64,000 nt of DNA from NCBI GenBank assembly GCA_001931875.2, contig MSJH02000476.1:1-64000 (forward strand), given 5' to 3'. Source of the stretch: Byssochlamys sp. IMV 00236. Lineage: Eukaryota > Ascomycota > Eurotiomycetes > Eurotiales > Thermoascaceae. Below are positions 23,660 to 33,612 of the stretch, one piece after another (position 1 is the stretch's first letter; every line of letters starts with the position of its first letter). The notes below the pieces were generated by a model that was not told where the DNA came from, did not search any database, and saw only the letters and a program-made list of their open reading frames with translations. A program made the position numbers and the translations under genes.

Positions 23660-24932
23660 CTAATGTCCAACTAAGGCCTCATGTGCCGCGGAGTATCTGT
23701 TTCCAGATGGCTTGGCAGCATCGACAATTCTCCTCATTTCATGTTTTTCCTCCTCCGTTAGGTCAATCTCTCTGGACGCCCAATTCTCCTCCAATCGCTT
23801 CACCTTAGTCGTGCCCGGAATGGCAATCATGCCCTGAGAGGCAACCCAGGCAAGTGCAATCTGAGCCGTTGTGCAGCCCTTCTGAGAAGCGAGTTTTTTG
23901 ATCTGCTCCACGATCGCGCGATTCTTGTAGAAGTTCTCCCCCTGGAATTTAGGGACTATTCGTATTTATGTCAGCGACCATCCCATGTTAGATATGCTCA
24001 AATGCGGAGAGAACTTACCCGTCCGGCGGAAATCATCGGGCGCAAAGTCATTCGGAGATTTGTAGTCGAAATTATCAACTAGCCACCCATGGCCCAATGG
24101 GCTATAGGCGACATAGGCCACATTCAATTCCTTTGCCGTCTGTATCAAACCGTCGCTCTCATGTAATGTCTCAAAAGCCGAGTATTCTGCTTGTACAGCA
24201 TCGATTTTGGCAACTGTTAACAATGTCAGCAGAAGGGACAAGGAAAGGAAGAGATGTTCTTTACTGACTTGAATTGGCCTTACGCAACGTAGCAGCGGAG
24301 CATTCAGATAGGCCAATATACTTGGTTTTCCCTTCCTTGCGGATCTTGTCGAGAGTTGTAATAGATTCCTCGAGGGGGGTTTCTACAGAGAATCAGCACC
24401 CGCATCATAACATTTCTGGTACAATTATCTGACGCACTAGGATCGATTCGGTGGAGATAATAGAGGTCAGGAGCAAAGCCAAGTCTCGCAATCGTTCCTT
24501 CGATGTACTGCTCGATGTGGGAAGCAGAATTGGTCACATCCCCCTTTCCGAAGACATCAAAACCACACTTCGAGGCAACTAACAGCAAAATTTTGTCAAT
24601 AAGGAAAACTTTTAGTAGTATAATAATAATGTGGTTGACCAACCAAATACTTTGTCGCGCACGCCGTGTTTCCTGATAAAGTCTCCCAGGAGTTTTTCAT
24701 TCACTCCAGCTTGATACACAACCTTGGCAGACAGGGTCAGCAGTTTCCGCAGAATGGGCTGTCCTTGACTTACCGCTGTGTCCCAGAATGTGCATCCAAG
24801 CTCAATCGCTTTCAACAAAACAGGCTCAGCCTCCTCGTAAGATAGATTAGACCCCAAACCAAAGCTAAGACCCATGGCCCCGAAGCCTGGTGATGGAACC
24901 AGAATGTCGCCAAATGGGAGTTCCTTGACCAT
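23660..24932 (-). CDS. Aldo/keto reductase (perakine-reductase / pyridoxal-reductase-like, AKR13 type)
   Basis: NADPH-dependent reductase; substrate not known. Six exons: complement of 23660-23955, 24019-24213, 24269-24382, 24438-24578, 24644-24722 and 24774-24932, 327 residues with all phases matching. Motifs: [15 protein letters not shown], the catalytic Asp-Tyr region [28 protein letters not shown] (catalytic Lys), and [11 protein letters not shown] (catalytic His). Then come [23 protein letters not shown] (substrate barrel) and [14 protein letters not shown] (cofactor loop). The intron 24723-24773 is 51 nt without a stop and could be wrongly kept as coding sequence; removing it rebuilds the catalytic DTAxVY motif. 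No disabling change was seen. Confidence 0.85.
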
Positions 24933-25501
24933 AATGATGCCTGTCTGCGCGTTTGATGAGCTTTTGATGGGTCACGAACACTGGCTATATAGGTATGTAT
25001 GTATGTAGGTACGTATGATGGTGGATGGATAAGTAGGTAGGTAGCGGGGGGTAATGAAGGACGGTTTAAATAAGTAGGTAAACAGTACCCGATTTGGCAC
25101 TGGGTCATCGGATTTAAATCTTCATCATGTTAATAAGTCCGTGGCGGTGATAAGGCATCCGAGAACCACAAATAACGCTAGCTATTCTGATTTAGGAATA
25201 ACCAATCTGCGACCGGATGACAGGTGGGCCATAAATAATAATTGTTAGAGTCGAAGTATCATTTATGATAGCTGAAAAGGGATAGATAGTATGAAATATG
25301 AACCTTGGAAGTCTACCACTGCAAGATTACAGACCATCCTAACCCTCGACAGTATTAGTCCCAATTCTTTTCCATCTCCTGGCCAATATTTTCAGACCCT
25401 TGCAACCAGATCATACCATTAGGTAGTATCGCGTATAGACTCACAGCCGCTGCAGCAACGTCATCAATGATTGCCCATCATTACCGCCGGCTTGTTTCTA
25501 C
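24933..25501. other. Intergenic region with a short tandem-repeat tract
   Basis: Promoter side of the minus-strand reductase. The GTAT/GTAG tetranucleotide tract at about 24992-25050 lies within 120 bases of the start codon, in or near the 5' leader. No gene was found in the remainder. Confidence 0.6.
24992..25050. repeat. Imperfect tetranucleotide tract (GTAT/GTAG/GGAT)
   Basis: Runs such as GTATGTATGTAGGTACGTAT and AAGTAGGTAGGTAG make an impure microsatellite of about 55 bases. Confidence 0.8.
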
Positions 25502-25823
25502 TTACCCAAAGGCCGCCCAGCCAAGAGCTAACTCGGTCGCGGACTGAATATAACAGCAAAAAGACCAAGGTAAACAGAGACGGGAGTGGAAAACTTATAG
25601 AAACCTTTTCTGCTGGGTACTCACAGGACCGTATGCCGGAAATACAGTCCCTGACCTGTCTGCCTACCTCAGTTGTTGCACCATTAACCAGATCCCGAAT
25701 CATTTCACTTGACTGATAAGTTGGCTGTCTCCTGGATATCTGACTAACGAGGTCCATTTCTGGAAAAGCGAATGCAGGTGGAATCAAAACACAAGCAATT
25801 AAGAAGAGTGTTATAGACCTCAT
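25502..25823 (-). CDS. Possible small secreted protein
   Basis: Tentative two-exon model, complement of 25502-25543 and 25605-25823, 86 residues. A strong signal-like N-terminus (MRSITLFLIACVLIPPAFA) is followed by a mature part with two cysteines (RDCISGIRSCEY). The intron uses a weak GTTTCT donor and a good TTCAG acceptor; reading on without splicing gives a longer hydrophobic tail instead. I do not recognise the family. It could equally be random open frame in relic sequence. Confidence 0.35.
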
Positions 25824-25862
25824 TCTTAAATATAAGCAAATAACTTTCCGTTCTAACAAACT

Positions 25863-25888
25863 AAAAAAAAAAAAAAAAAAAAAAAAAA
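25863..25888. repeat. Poly-A run of 26 bases
   Basis: Uninterrupted A homopolymer just upstream of the small secreted candidate. Could be a retroposed tail or a simple expansion; no associated element was identified. Confidence 0.95.
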
Positions 25889-26069
25889 CGTATATTATAA
25901 CACAGCTAAGATAGTAAAGACAACATCATAAGAGAAGCGGGCCACCTTGGGATTAAATACATAAGATTCCACGGAGTTATCGGCTTTTAAGAAACGAATT
26001 CAAGAAGCAATTTTCGTTGGTTATAAACAATATGTGCAATAAATACTAATAGGTTCCCAGTCCTAGGCT

Positions 26070-26457
26070 TTAGGAGAAATAAAGATCTGCTTTCACAGAG
26101 AAGTAGCACCAATTACTAACAAGAATTTCTAATATCTTGGCAACATCACTTGCATCGGAGGGCTCGACTCGGCAGGCTGTGTGAACCTCCTGTTGTTTGG
26201 CGTCCCAGATTGTAAAGTTGTCCGTGTTGCTATAGTGGAGTGCAGAACTGAATGCTTCCAAAAGCTCAGCGCACTGAATCCAGTAAGTAAGATATCTCAT
26301 CATTATAAAACAAATAAAACACAGAGTAACATATTGCTTGTTGACAATTCAGGGATACTGTCCTGTTTAATCCGATATTATCTCTTGGATAGGAGGCGGC
26401 ACCCACAGCTATATTGACTCCAGTGAGGAGGTATGCAAATAAAGCAGAAGCTCTCAT
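26070..26457 (-). pseudogene. 5' fragment of an FAD-linked oxidoreductase (berberine-bridge type)
   Basis: The first exon starts MRASALFAYLLTGVNIAVGA, a secretion signal. Downstream, CAELLEAFSSALHYSNTDNF continues to WDAKQQEVHTACRVEPSDAS and EILVSNWCYFSVK. This is the standard start of the FAD-binding type 4 fold in secreted fungal oxidases. The expected next residues are the GGGH flavin-attachment loop, but the reading instead gives ADLYFS and stops at 26070. The remaining 400 or so residues are absent from the sequence beyond. The junction between the two coding pieces has no clean intron. I treat it as a truncated relic. Confidence 0.75.
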
Positions 26458-27242
26458 GACTTCAACTAATCTCTAAAAATGATATACGTGAGGTGCCTAA
26501 ACAACAGAGAACGAACTTAGTTCTTAACACTTTTTCTCAGGGGACGACGATGTGGATTTCGGAATACTTATGCATGTATGTATAGTACATCTAAAGTGAT
26601 CATCAACTCGGCCATTACTGTGATCAACCAAAGAAAACTGAGCCTTCTTTTAAGCCAGTACAGCCTGTGCTATGTCTTCCAGGGACGTTATGGAATGCCA
26701 AGAGTATCTGTTGTCCCTGCGATTTGGCAGGTAAACAGTGAGCTCAGGAAAGCTTGCAATCTACGCACATCCCATCTATCAAAAATAAGACCAATTGAAT
26801 GATAAATAAACCTATTAATAATTCCCAAATAGTAACTAGCGAGAGTTATAACAAATAGAAGTCTGGATATACTACATTTCCGCAAACAGCGGTAGTAATT
26901 TGGTAACATTTATGGATACTAAATCACTATTCCTAATGCAAGTTAGCTCTATGCAGGAGTATAATAATGTGGGGTCATAGAGCTGTCTAACTTAGTTGAC
27001 TAACTAGTTAGTTAACTATCCTGTATGATTGTTACCGATCCTGAAAATAACCGGCCATCTTAAGGTGGCTGTATTTGAGGGAAGCTGGCGATTTCCTATT
27101 TCCCGCTCCATCCTATCTTTATTCCTCTGACCAATCTCATTACTACCTGCCTGTCAGCTAGGTGCATGTTTAATAATTATCGGAGACCTTACCAACCAAA
27201 CCCACAATCCCATCTATAACAAAACGTCTTTATCTCTCCGAA
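26458..27242. other. AT-rich intergenic region with inverted repeats
   Basis: 785 bases between the FAD-oxidase relic and the bZIP gene. AGCTCTATG at 26945-26953 pairs with CATAGAGCT at 26976-26984. Immediately after, 26994-27017 is a near-perfect 24-base palindrome centred on TAACTAGTTA. No gene is supported. Confidence 0.6.
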
Positions 27243-27311
27243 ATGAGCGGTCGCAGAACGGAGGGTTCCCGACTAGCTAAACGCTGCATCATTGTGCAGC
27301 CGTTCACCTAG

Positions 27312-28306
27312 CGCATCAGTGTCTGGCCAGATGATGATTGGTCGGGAATTTCCGACCGATATCAGCGTAGAAGGCTTCAGAATCGGTTAAATCAAAGAGC
27401 AAGGCGTAAGTCTGGTGGGGGGGGGNNNNNNNNNNNNNNNNNNNNNNNNNNNNNNNNNNNNNNNNNNGATATTTTTGCGCAACTACTAGTAAGCGGCTCA
27501 CAATTCTAACGTATACAGGACTGCGAAACACAGAGATACTAGCATCTGCGGCATCAAGAAGAGGACAAGGACGCAATTCAGATTGTCCCGGTAACAGACA
27601 GCAAGATGATTCACCGGCGGACTTTGATCCTTCCGTCCAGAAAGATGAAAGGCCTTCCGGGATACGCACGATCAATGATGATATAACCCCCGCTATCTTT
27701 CTACAGCGGCTCGAAGGGGTACATATCCTAGATCCAGATTTGATAGCCACCAAAGAGAAGATACAAAAATTGGAAATAATGGTGCATACCTATATGTCTG
27801 GCTCTCCGCGTCTTGATTTCCTGTTCCCGCTCGTCGAGCTCAATTTTACTAGAGCCCTCGTGGAAAATATTGAGATCCTAGGCTTCACATCAGAGAATTT
27901 GCACGATGATGCCCTCTCGCCCTTTAGCACTGCTGGGCCATGGCCACATAACTTTGCAGCTTCCGTCCCCGCAAGTCTTCATCCCACCGAAATCCAACGG
28001 ACAGTACCGCACCATCCGTGGTTAGATCTGCTTCCGGTTCCACAGATGCGAGATAATCTCATTCTAGCCGGAGAGTCGTACGATGAAACAGCTGTGTGTC
28101 TCGATCTCAAAGGGCATGGGAGTTCGCGGACAGGAAGGACAGGCATCATAGTCTGGAAGGATCCTTGGGATCCATCAGGTTGGGAGATCACGGAGTCGTT
28201 CGCTCGCACTTGGGGCTGGGTCATTTGGAATTGCCAGGACATCTTTCGCTCCACGAATCACTGGCGAGCTCAGCGGAACGAGAGGCCACTCTTTCGCACG
28301 AGATGA
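27312..28306 (+). CDS. bZIP transcription factor with DUF3425 domain (start unresolved)
   Basis: Fungal bZIP regulator. Exon one (to 27405) reads DDDWSGISDRYQRRRLQNRLNQRA, the basic DNA-binding region in the form usual for DUF3425 proteins. A GTAAGT intron of about 113 nt contains the N gap and ends at TATACAG. Exon two (27519-28306) holds the C-terminal domain: HPWLDLLPVPQMRDNLI, DETAVCLDLKGHG, IIVWKDPWDPSGWEITESFA and WVIWNCQDIFRSTNHWRAQR. No in-frame ATG lies between the TAG at 27309 and the basic region. An ATC stands at 27315, where homologues would be expected to begin. An ATG at 27243 is in frame but cut off by that TAG unless an intron removes it. The gene may be real with a missed 5' exon, or may have lost its start. 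Confidence 0.65.
27426..27467. other. Assembly gap (42 N)
   Basis: N run directly after a nine-base G homopolymer, inside the predicted intron of the bZIP gene. The true length is unknown. Confidence 0.99.
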
Positions 28307-28837
28307 CCAAAGCCATCTCGTCTACCATGCGTTGCTGCGTTGCTTGAATTGTACACTAGGAATCCATCCTTTCGTTATTATCCATCGAGGAGCATCCTCT
28401 TCCGCGATTAATTTGTAGAGTCTACAATGCAAATCTTCTTGGATTTGACGAAACTACTAAGTGATTTTCATGAGGAAGGATAGTTTTCTTCGGTGAAGTA
28501 TCGACAGAATCTGACAATACGGCCACAATACCCTATTTCCCGCTCTCAGCAGGCAGTTTTCGAAGTTCAGAACGAACAAGGGCATATATCAAATCCTACA
28601 GAGGCCCCTCCGGGATATCGAAGGATGATGTTTCATTGCGAAAATTTTCTTCTCTGCATGGCCGGTGTGTTCATGCTATGTGCCCAAGGGAGGAGTGTCG
28701 GTATGAAGAAGTTCGTCAAACCTAACCCAGCAGCTTGGATTTCACTGCCATCTGGGAGGCAAAGGCAAGGCTGAACCTTGCCGGGCTCCTCCAACCATCA
28801 GAATCGGTTCGAGTCGTATACTAGTCACGTACTATCC
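28307..28837. other. Intergenic region
   Basis: 531 bases downstream of the bZIP gene. A plus-strand frame at 28493-28774 is unrecognised and not supported. Confidence 0.4.
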
Positions 28838-29330
28838 TCATGTAACGAAGAATCGGGCAGAAAACGAATAGAAAATACAAATAAAAACAGCCAATAAAAC
28901 CCCATAGAGTCCGGATAGATCACCTAACATAGGGCTCACTCTCGGGCCATTCGTTTCTGCATGCTTTTGCAATAGTTCTGGATGCTGGGCTAGGAGCTCT
29001 AATTCTTTACGAGCTGATTCTCTTTTCTCTATACCATGGTCAAACACTAACGAGTTGCACTATGAACAGTAGGCTCAACACTTTACTTACTCCAAGCTTG
29101 CTGATTGAGCCTATTCTGACGTCTATGTTGCTCAGCAGGAAACGTCTCATTTTTAAGGAGGTGCCGGCCTGGCCGTAGCAGTAATAAAGAATCGTCACCT
29201 TGGACTTCACGCTGAGCTACACAACCTGCATGCCGGTAATACCATGAACCACGCGGTAATGCAAGCCGCTGACACGGCCCCACTGCTCTAAGTAAGTACT
29301 GTAAGCTCCGCCAATCTTGTCGTTCTAGCG
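28838..29330 (-). pseudogene. Unrecognised two-exon open frame with C-terminal membrane segment, no start codon
   Basis: The upstream piece (about 29325-29093) is open from a TGA and contains WRSLQYLLRAVGPCQRLALP and PAEQHRRQNRLNQQAW. A good donor GTAAGT and acceptor GTTAG (removing about 50 bases) join it to FDHGIEKRESARKELELLAQ and a hydrophobic end LYGVLLAVFICIFYSF, stop at 28838. The splice signals and the charged helix followed by a membrane segment look gene-like. No ATG is in frame upstream, and I do not know the family. A 5'-truncated gene or chance frame are both possible. Confidence 0.35.
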
Positions 29331-29644
29331 ATCCAAATCAACAATTGCAAATGTCATGGAGAATTCAATAATATTGATATGAGATTTGCAAAGGGACTGT
29401 TTCGGCAGATGACGGTTGCTATGCTCCTGGAAACTATGATTCAAAAATCGGACTGAATACTCAGTGTGGTAAGATCTCGGCCGTTACGGCAAGTAGGTTC
29501 TGCATATCTGAGCACATATATAATAAAAAGCTCGGTCAGGTACAGGTGACAATGAGCTTATGAATCGACCCTTGCATTTCAAGGCGTCTTTGGCTCCATT
29601 TCTTTCCATCTACGAAGCTGTCTGACGTCTTCGATCTCTTCGAT

Positions 29645-29830
29645 ATGACCGCTTTAAACGAAACGATGCGAGCCGTTGTTTGGCAAGGACAACCATTCAA
29701 TATTTCTGTCCTCGATGTGCCAAAGCCAATCATTATGAACCAGACCGATGCAATCGTTCGGATGTCAAGAGCAGCCATCTGCGGGTCTGATTTGCACATT
29801 TATCGAGGCACAATGGAGGGACAGGTTCTT
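29645..29830 (+). pseudogene. 5' remnant of a zinc alcohol dehydrogenase
   Basis: Reads MRAVVWQGQPFNISVLDVPK, TDAIVRMSRAAICGSDLHIY and RGTMEGQVLPVG. It is closely similar to the N-terminus of the intact dehydrogenase at 14388-15639 (MRAVAWFGQPYNVSVIDMPV, ICGSDLHFYHG). The similarity stops exactly where GLGHEAVG should follow, and the frame then wanders through unrelated sequence. It has no secretion signal, unlike the intact paralogue. A truncated duplicate. Confidence 0.85.
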
Positions 29831-30513
29831 CCAGTTGGCAGGAGCTGTATGCCCGGTAGAGTATCGATGTATTCAAATATGGCTGTCAATAGGATCCTCG
29901 TCCCGCTCAGGCAATTGAGGGTGTCACAACTAGTTTACATAGATTATTTGATAGGGTGGTTTACTGTGAATAAATGACGGGATCAGAAATCGCGATGTTT
30001 GAAGTTTGTCCCTTTTTACATACCTAGTTATCTTTGCCCCGTCCCCTTTGGATAATATACTTTTAGCCAGCTGCTTTGCTTCCCCTTGCTTCCCTGGGTC
30101 TGCTGAGGGCTGCCTCGCCTTCCGGGCCACTTCTGGGCTGTTTCTGCTTTGCTTACAGTTGCTGGTCCACGGCACTGCCTTGATCTGGCGGCGGATTCGC
30201 CTGGATGCCTTAGGTATTACCCGGCACGTGGCCAGTTCAAGCAGCGACGCTGCCCAAGCAACACCAAGTAAACCGGTCGATATTCAGGGCATGAATAGAT
30301 GTGGTACCTTCCCCAAACATTTATTTGTATCTCGCCTCTCACTAACCGTTATGATCCTAGACTTAGCTAGTTTTTATCATACCACGAATCAATCAACTAA
30401 TCATCCACCTACCCCTCCACCTACATCTCTTTTGGCCTATCCTAGGTCTTGCCCATCAGTACCTAAGGTACCTCCTATCTTCTGAATAGTTGTTTTTCTG
30501 TCTGCAAACAAGA
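29831..30513. other. Intergenic region with a GC-rich tract
   Basis: 683 bases between the dehydrogenase remnant and the HNH gene. From about 30060 to 30290 the sequence is distinctly richer in G and C than its flanks and has open frames on both strands, none recognised. Downstream, the CT-rich stretch ATCCACCTACCCCTCCACCT leads to the HNH start. Confidence 0.5.
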
Positions 30514-31840
30514 ATGGGCAAATCCAAAAGACCTCTATCGGGAGCGGCACTTCAAGCTCCCAAGAGCAAGATCCAAAAGCAACAGCAGCATGCAGCTGAA
30601 GTTGAAGAAAAAACCCAGGCACAAGAGACACAAGCCGAGTCTTCTGGAAATGTCCAAGTTGAACGTCCGCACGATCCAATCGAGATCGAAACGGAGGACA
30701 TAATACCAAAGGCGAAATCACGAATCCAGGGTTATCAGAGGAATGACAGCAATGATCGAACAGATAAGCTGCTTGATGATATTCTTGATAATCTCCCCCT
30801 AGAGGGCCGAAAAGCATTCGCCAGCACGATTCTAGAAGCGCGGAACGATGAAGGTCTGCGGGCATTGATAGAAAACTTCAAAACCAAGCTGTTAATACCA
30901 CGTGAGTATTCACCTATATTGAGTGATTGGAAAATAAATTCATAGATATTGTTATAGTGAAAGCCAAGGGGGGCACAACTCCAACTCCTTCCCAGATACC
31001 ATCTTCATCCTCGTCTGAGAAAATGGAGCCAGAGGGATCACCAACAACGCTTCTGCCTTTAGCGATTACCAAATATGCGTCGAGAAGTGGTCAGCAAAAA
31101 CTGAAGGACTACTGCTTAGCCCGTGATGGTTATAAGTGTGTTGTTTCTGGAGTATATGATCTAAACAGCGAAGATCAAACACCTCAAGATGCAGATACAG
31201 CTATCACAGAGTGCTCCCATATCATTCCGTTTTCTATGGCACCGTCATCAAAGGGAAAGAAGCCGGTAAATAAGAGATTTGGCCTTTCTAATATTGGGTC
31301 TATGCTAAGTCCAGTTAGATTGAATCGGTCTCAGCGACCTGGAGTATTATGTATCAGTGTTTCCCAGCTCTCAAAAATGTATTGGATATGAATGATCCTT
31401 CTAGGACTAATGATCCAAGAAATGCCATGACCTTGTTACGTGATCTACATGCTGCACTGGGATCATTCTCAATGGCCTTTGAAGAAACCGTAAGTTTAAT
31501 TATTTCTACCAGACAGTTTCCTAATACTCATTCCGTATAGGAGAATGAAACCGTCTACACACTGAAAACATATCGGTCATTCCCATCTGCTTTTAAAAGA
31601 GCGTTTCTACCGAAAGATGGAATAGTTCGCTTTAAGTCTCATGATGGTAATCATATATCATTGCCTGATAATGCCATATTGGCGGCTCATGCAGCCATTG
31701 CTCGAATACTCCATCTGACAGGAATGGGCGAAGAAATTGACAAGATGCTGAGAGAATTCGACAAGCTCAGCTGTCTTGCTGAAGAAGGCATCCTGGATCT
31801 ACCATGGGAAATCAGCAGATGGCTCTTTGAAGCATCATAA
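30514..31840 (+). CDS. HNH-nuclease-domain protein
   Basis: Protein with a fungal HNH endonuclease domain; the biological role of this group is not established. Four exons, 30514-30901, 30958-31265, 31319-31489 and 31541-31840, give 388 residues, all phases matching. The N-terminal third is charged and low in complexity (KSKIQKQQQHAAEVEEKTQA). The domain begins RSGQQKLKDYCLARDGYKCVVSG, the usual HNH first strand with a zinc-type Cys. ECSHIIPFSM follows, with the catalytic-type His. After an intron of 53 nt come ATWSIMYQCFPALKNVL and DPRNAMTLLRDLHAALGSF, which fits the N and final H positions. The tail (PWEISRWLFEAS) is helical. It stands in tandem with the unknown gene at 32262. Confidence 0.85.
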
Positions 31841-32261
31841 TGTATTGATAGGAGTCTCATAGACAACGCTTACGGGGAGTAAAGGTTATGCAATATCGGA
31901 ATGGATGGTTAGAGGGGCGGCGCCGGAAACGGTGCCAGGGAATAGGTAATTTGAAAATGATGTCGTATTTTTAGAGGCCACTGTAAATCAAAAGGAAAGT
32001 TTCCATATGTCTCTAGCTATCTTTTTAATTAGAGATCCTCAACCAAAATGCGCAAAACAGTTCCTACCCAATCCCCCTTTAAAATGGATGAGTCAGCACC
32101 AGGCAACGCTGAGCGTCATTATTGCTGTCCACACAAAGCCCACAGTCTCCGGTAAGAATTCTCTTGTACTTACATAAATTTACACTGGTGATCGTACTTG
32201 GTTCTTTATTGACAGCTGCTAGCCCACATGTTTTGTCACTAGACGTGGTGTTGAAGTAACC
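31841..32261. promoter_or_regulatory. Intergenic region between HNH gene and the next gene
   Basis: 421 bases separating two genes on the same strand; it should hold the terminator of the first and promoter of the second. No particular site was identified. Confidence 0.4.
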
Positions 32262-33612
32262 ATGTCATCTATTTGTGTGAAAGGTCGCAAAGCTCTTGAT
32301 AGGCTTCGTTCGACCTTCGACCTTATGAAGCTTGACACAGGATATGCGGAAGATAAGCCTATGAGGGAGACACCTCTGACAGAGACACATATAAAAGAGA
32401 TAACCACGAAGGAGACACCTGTGACAGGCGCACCAGTCGAGGAAATACATGTGAAGAATGCGCCTCTAGTTGATGCCCGCAACGAAACCTGCGACAATCT
32501 CAATGAGATATTGATGTCCGTTTTGGACCAAGAAAGTCTATACCTTGGGAATGAAGCAGCAAGAAGTTTCTACATCATATTAAATGATCTTCAGCTGGAG
32601 GAAACCAACGATCTCGCAGACCCAGATAATTTCTGCTTTTTCAGCCCTATGCCATTAGCTCGCTTGGAATCTTTCACATTTGACAAGAGCGACGAAGATA
32701 CAGAGAGATTTCTACATAGATTTGGCCGCTGGGAAGGACTATCTCGACCTCAATCTGGAGAGCCTTTGATGAGGAATGCTAGAGCTCTTATAGGCAAGCT
32801 TCGTTGGCTAGTTGGAGCCTGCAAACGAATCTTTCCAGACGAAGATCGGAAAAGCTACCTCCTTAAAGCAGTAAACTGGAGGTATATGTGAGTGCTTTTT
32901 GCTCCCATTAACAAGAGAGTTAAGGATATTTCTAACATCTTCTGTTTCTAGTTTTTTTTGCCCCGAGATACTGGACGAAGATCTTTACGATATGCTAGAC
33001 AGTGCTAGCAGACGCAGGGCTATCATACCTGACGGCATCGGCACATTTGTTAAGATGTTCGATATTACCGATGGATATATCGCTTGGCCTCCGGATATTC
33101 GTGCTGACCAGCCACATGTCATTATTATGATCGACCATAAATACCCTGGTGATGATATGATTTCACGAGCAGAGATTCTAGCAATTATTGCCGTTATAAT
33201 GACACAACTCCAACATGAGAACCTCGCAGAGCACTGCATTATTCCGGTAAGAATATTTAACAAGAAACATCCTACAAATCTATATTTACCTAACTTTTAT
33301 CTTTTCATGTGATATTTCTAGGTAATGGTAGTCTCATTTATGGATTCTCTGCAAGGAAGGATCTTGCAGGCTCATATGACAAATAGCGGGCTTATCATCA
33401 AAAAGTCCAAACTGTACGATTTCGACAGACAGGCCGACTTTGAAAAGTCTATGACTTTATTCTCGAGATACATGGCATGTGATAGGATTGGAAACACTCG
33501 CAAATTTGTGAAATTTGACATGAATGCCCGCGACATGTCTATACGTGCAGCGACAACCGCCGCTCGTAAGTCGAAAGATGTTACGTCTGGCGCAGAGAAC
33601 ACCATGGGTTGA
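32262..33612 (+). CDS. Unknown fungal protein, possible PD-(D/E)XK nuclease-like fold
   Basis: Three exons, 32262-32887, 32952-33246 and 33322-33612, give 403 residues with all phases matching. I do not recognise a named family. Residues 36-65 are a 15-residue tandem repeat (ETPLTETHIKEITTK then ETPVTGAPVEEIHVK). Later parts are RFGRWEGLSRPQSGEPLMRN, RRAIIPDGIGTFVKMF and HVIIMIDHKYPGDD. Then come a helix with TQLQ, and a strand pair (IPVMVVSFMDSLQGRILQAH, LIIKKSKLYDF). PD followed about 30 residues later by a hydrophobic strand ending in D-x-K is the layout of PD-(D/E)XK nucleases; this is an inference from spacing only. Its tandem position after an HNH gene is suggestive but not proof of joint action. 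Confidence 0.7.
32367..32456 (+). repeat. 45-base coding tandem repeat (two copies)
   Basis: Two diverged 45-base units code ETPLTETHIKEITTK and ETPVTGAPVEEIHVK, with a partial third (NAPLVDA). The repeat lies in the variable N-terminal part of the unknown protein. Confidence 0.7.
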
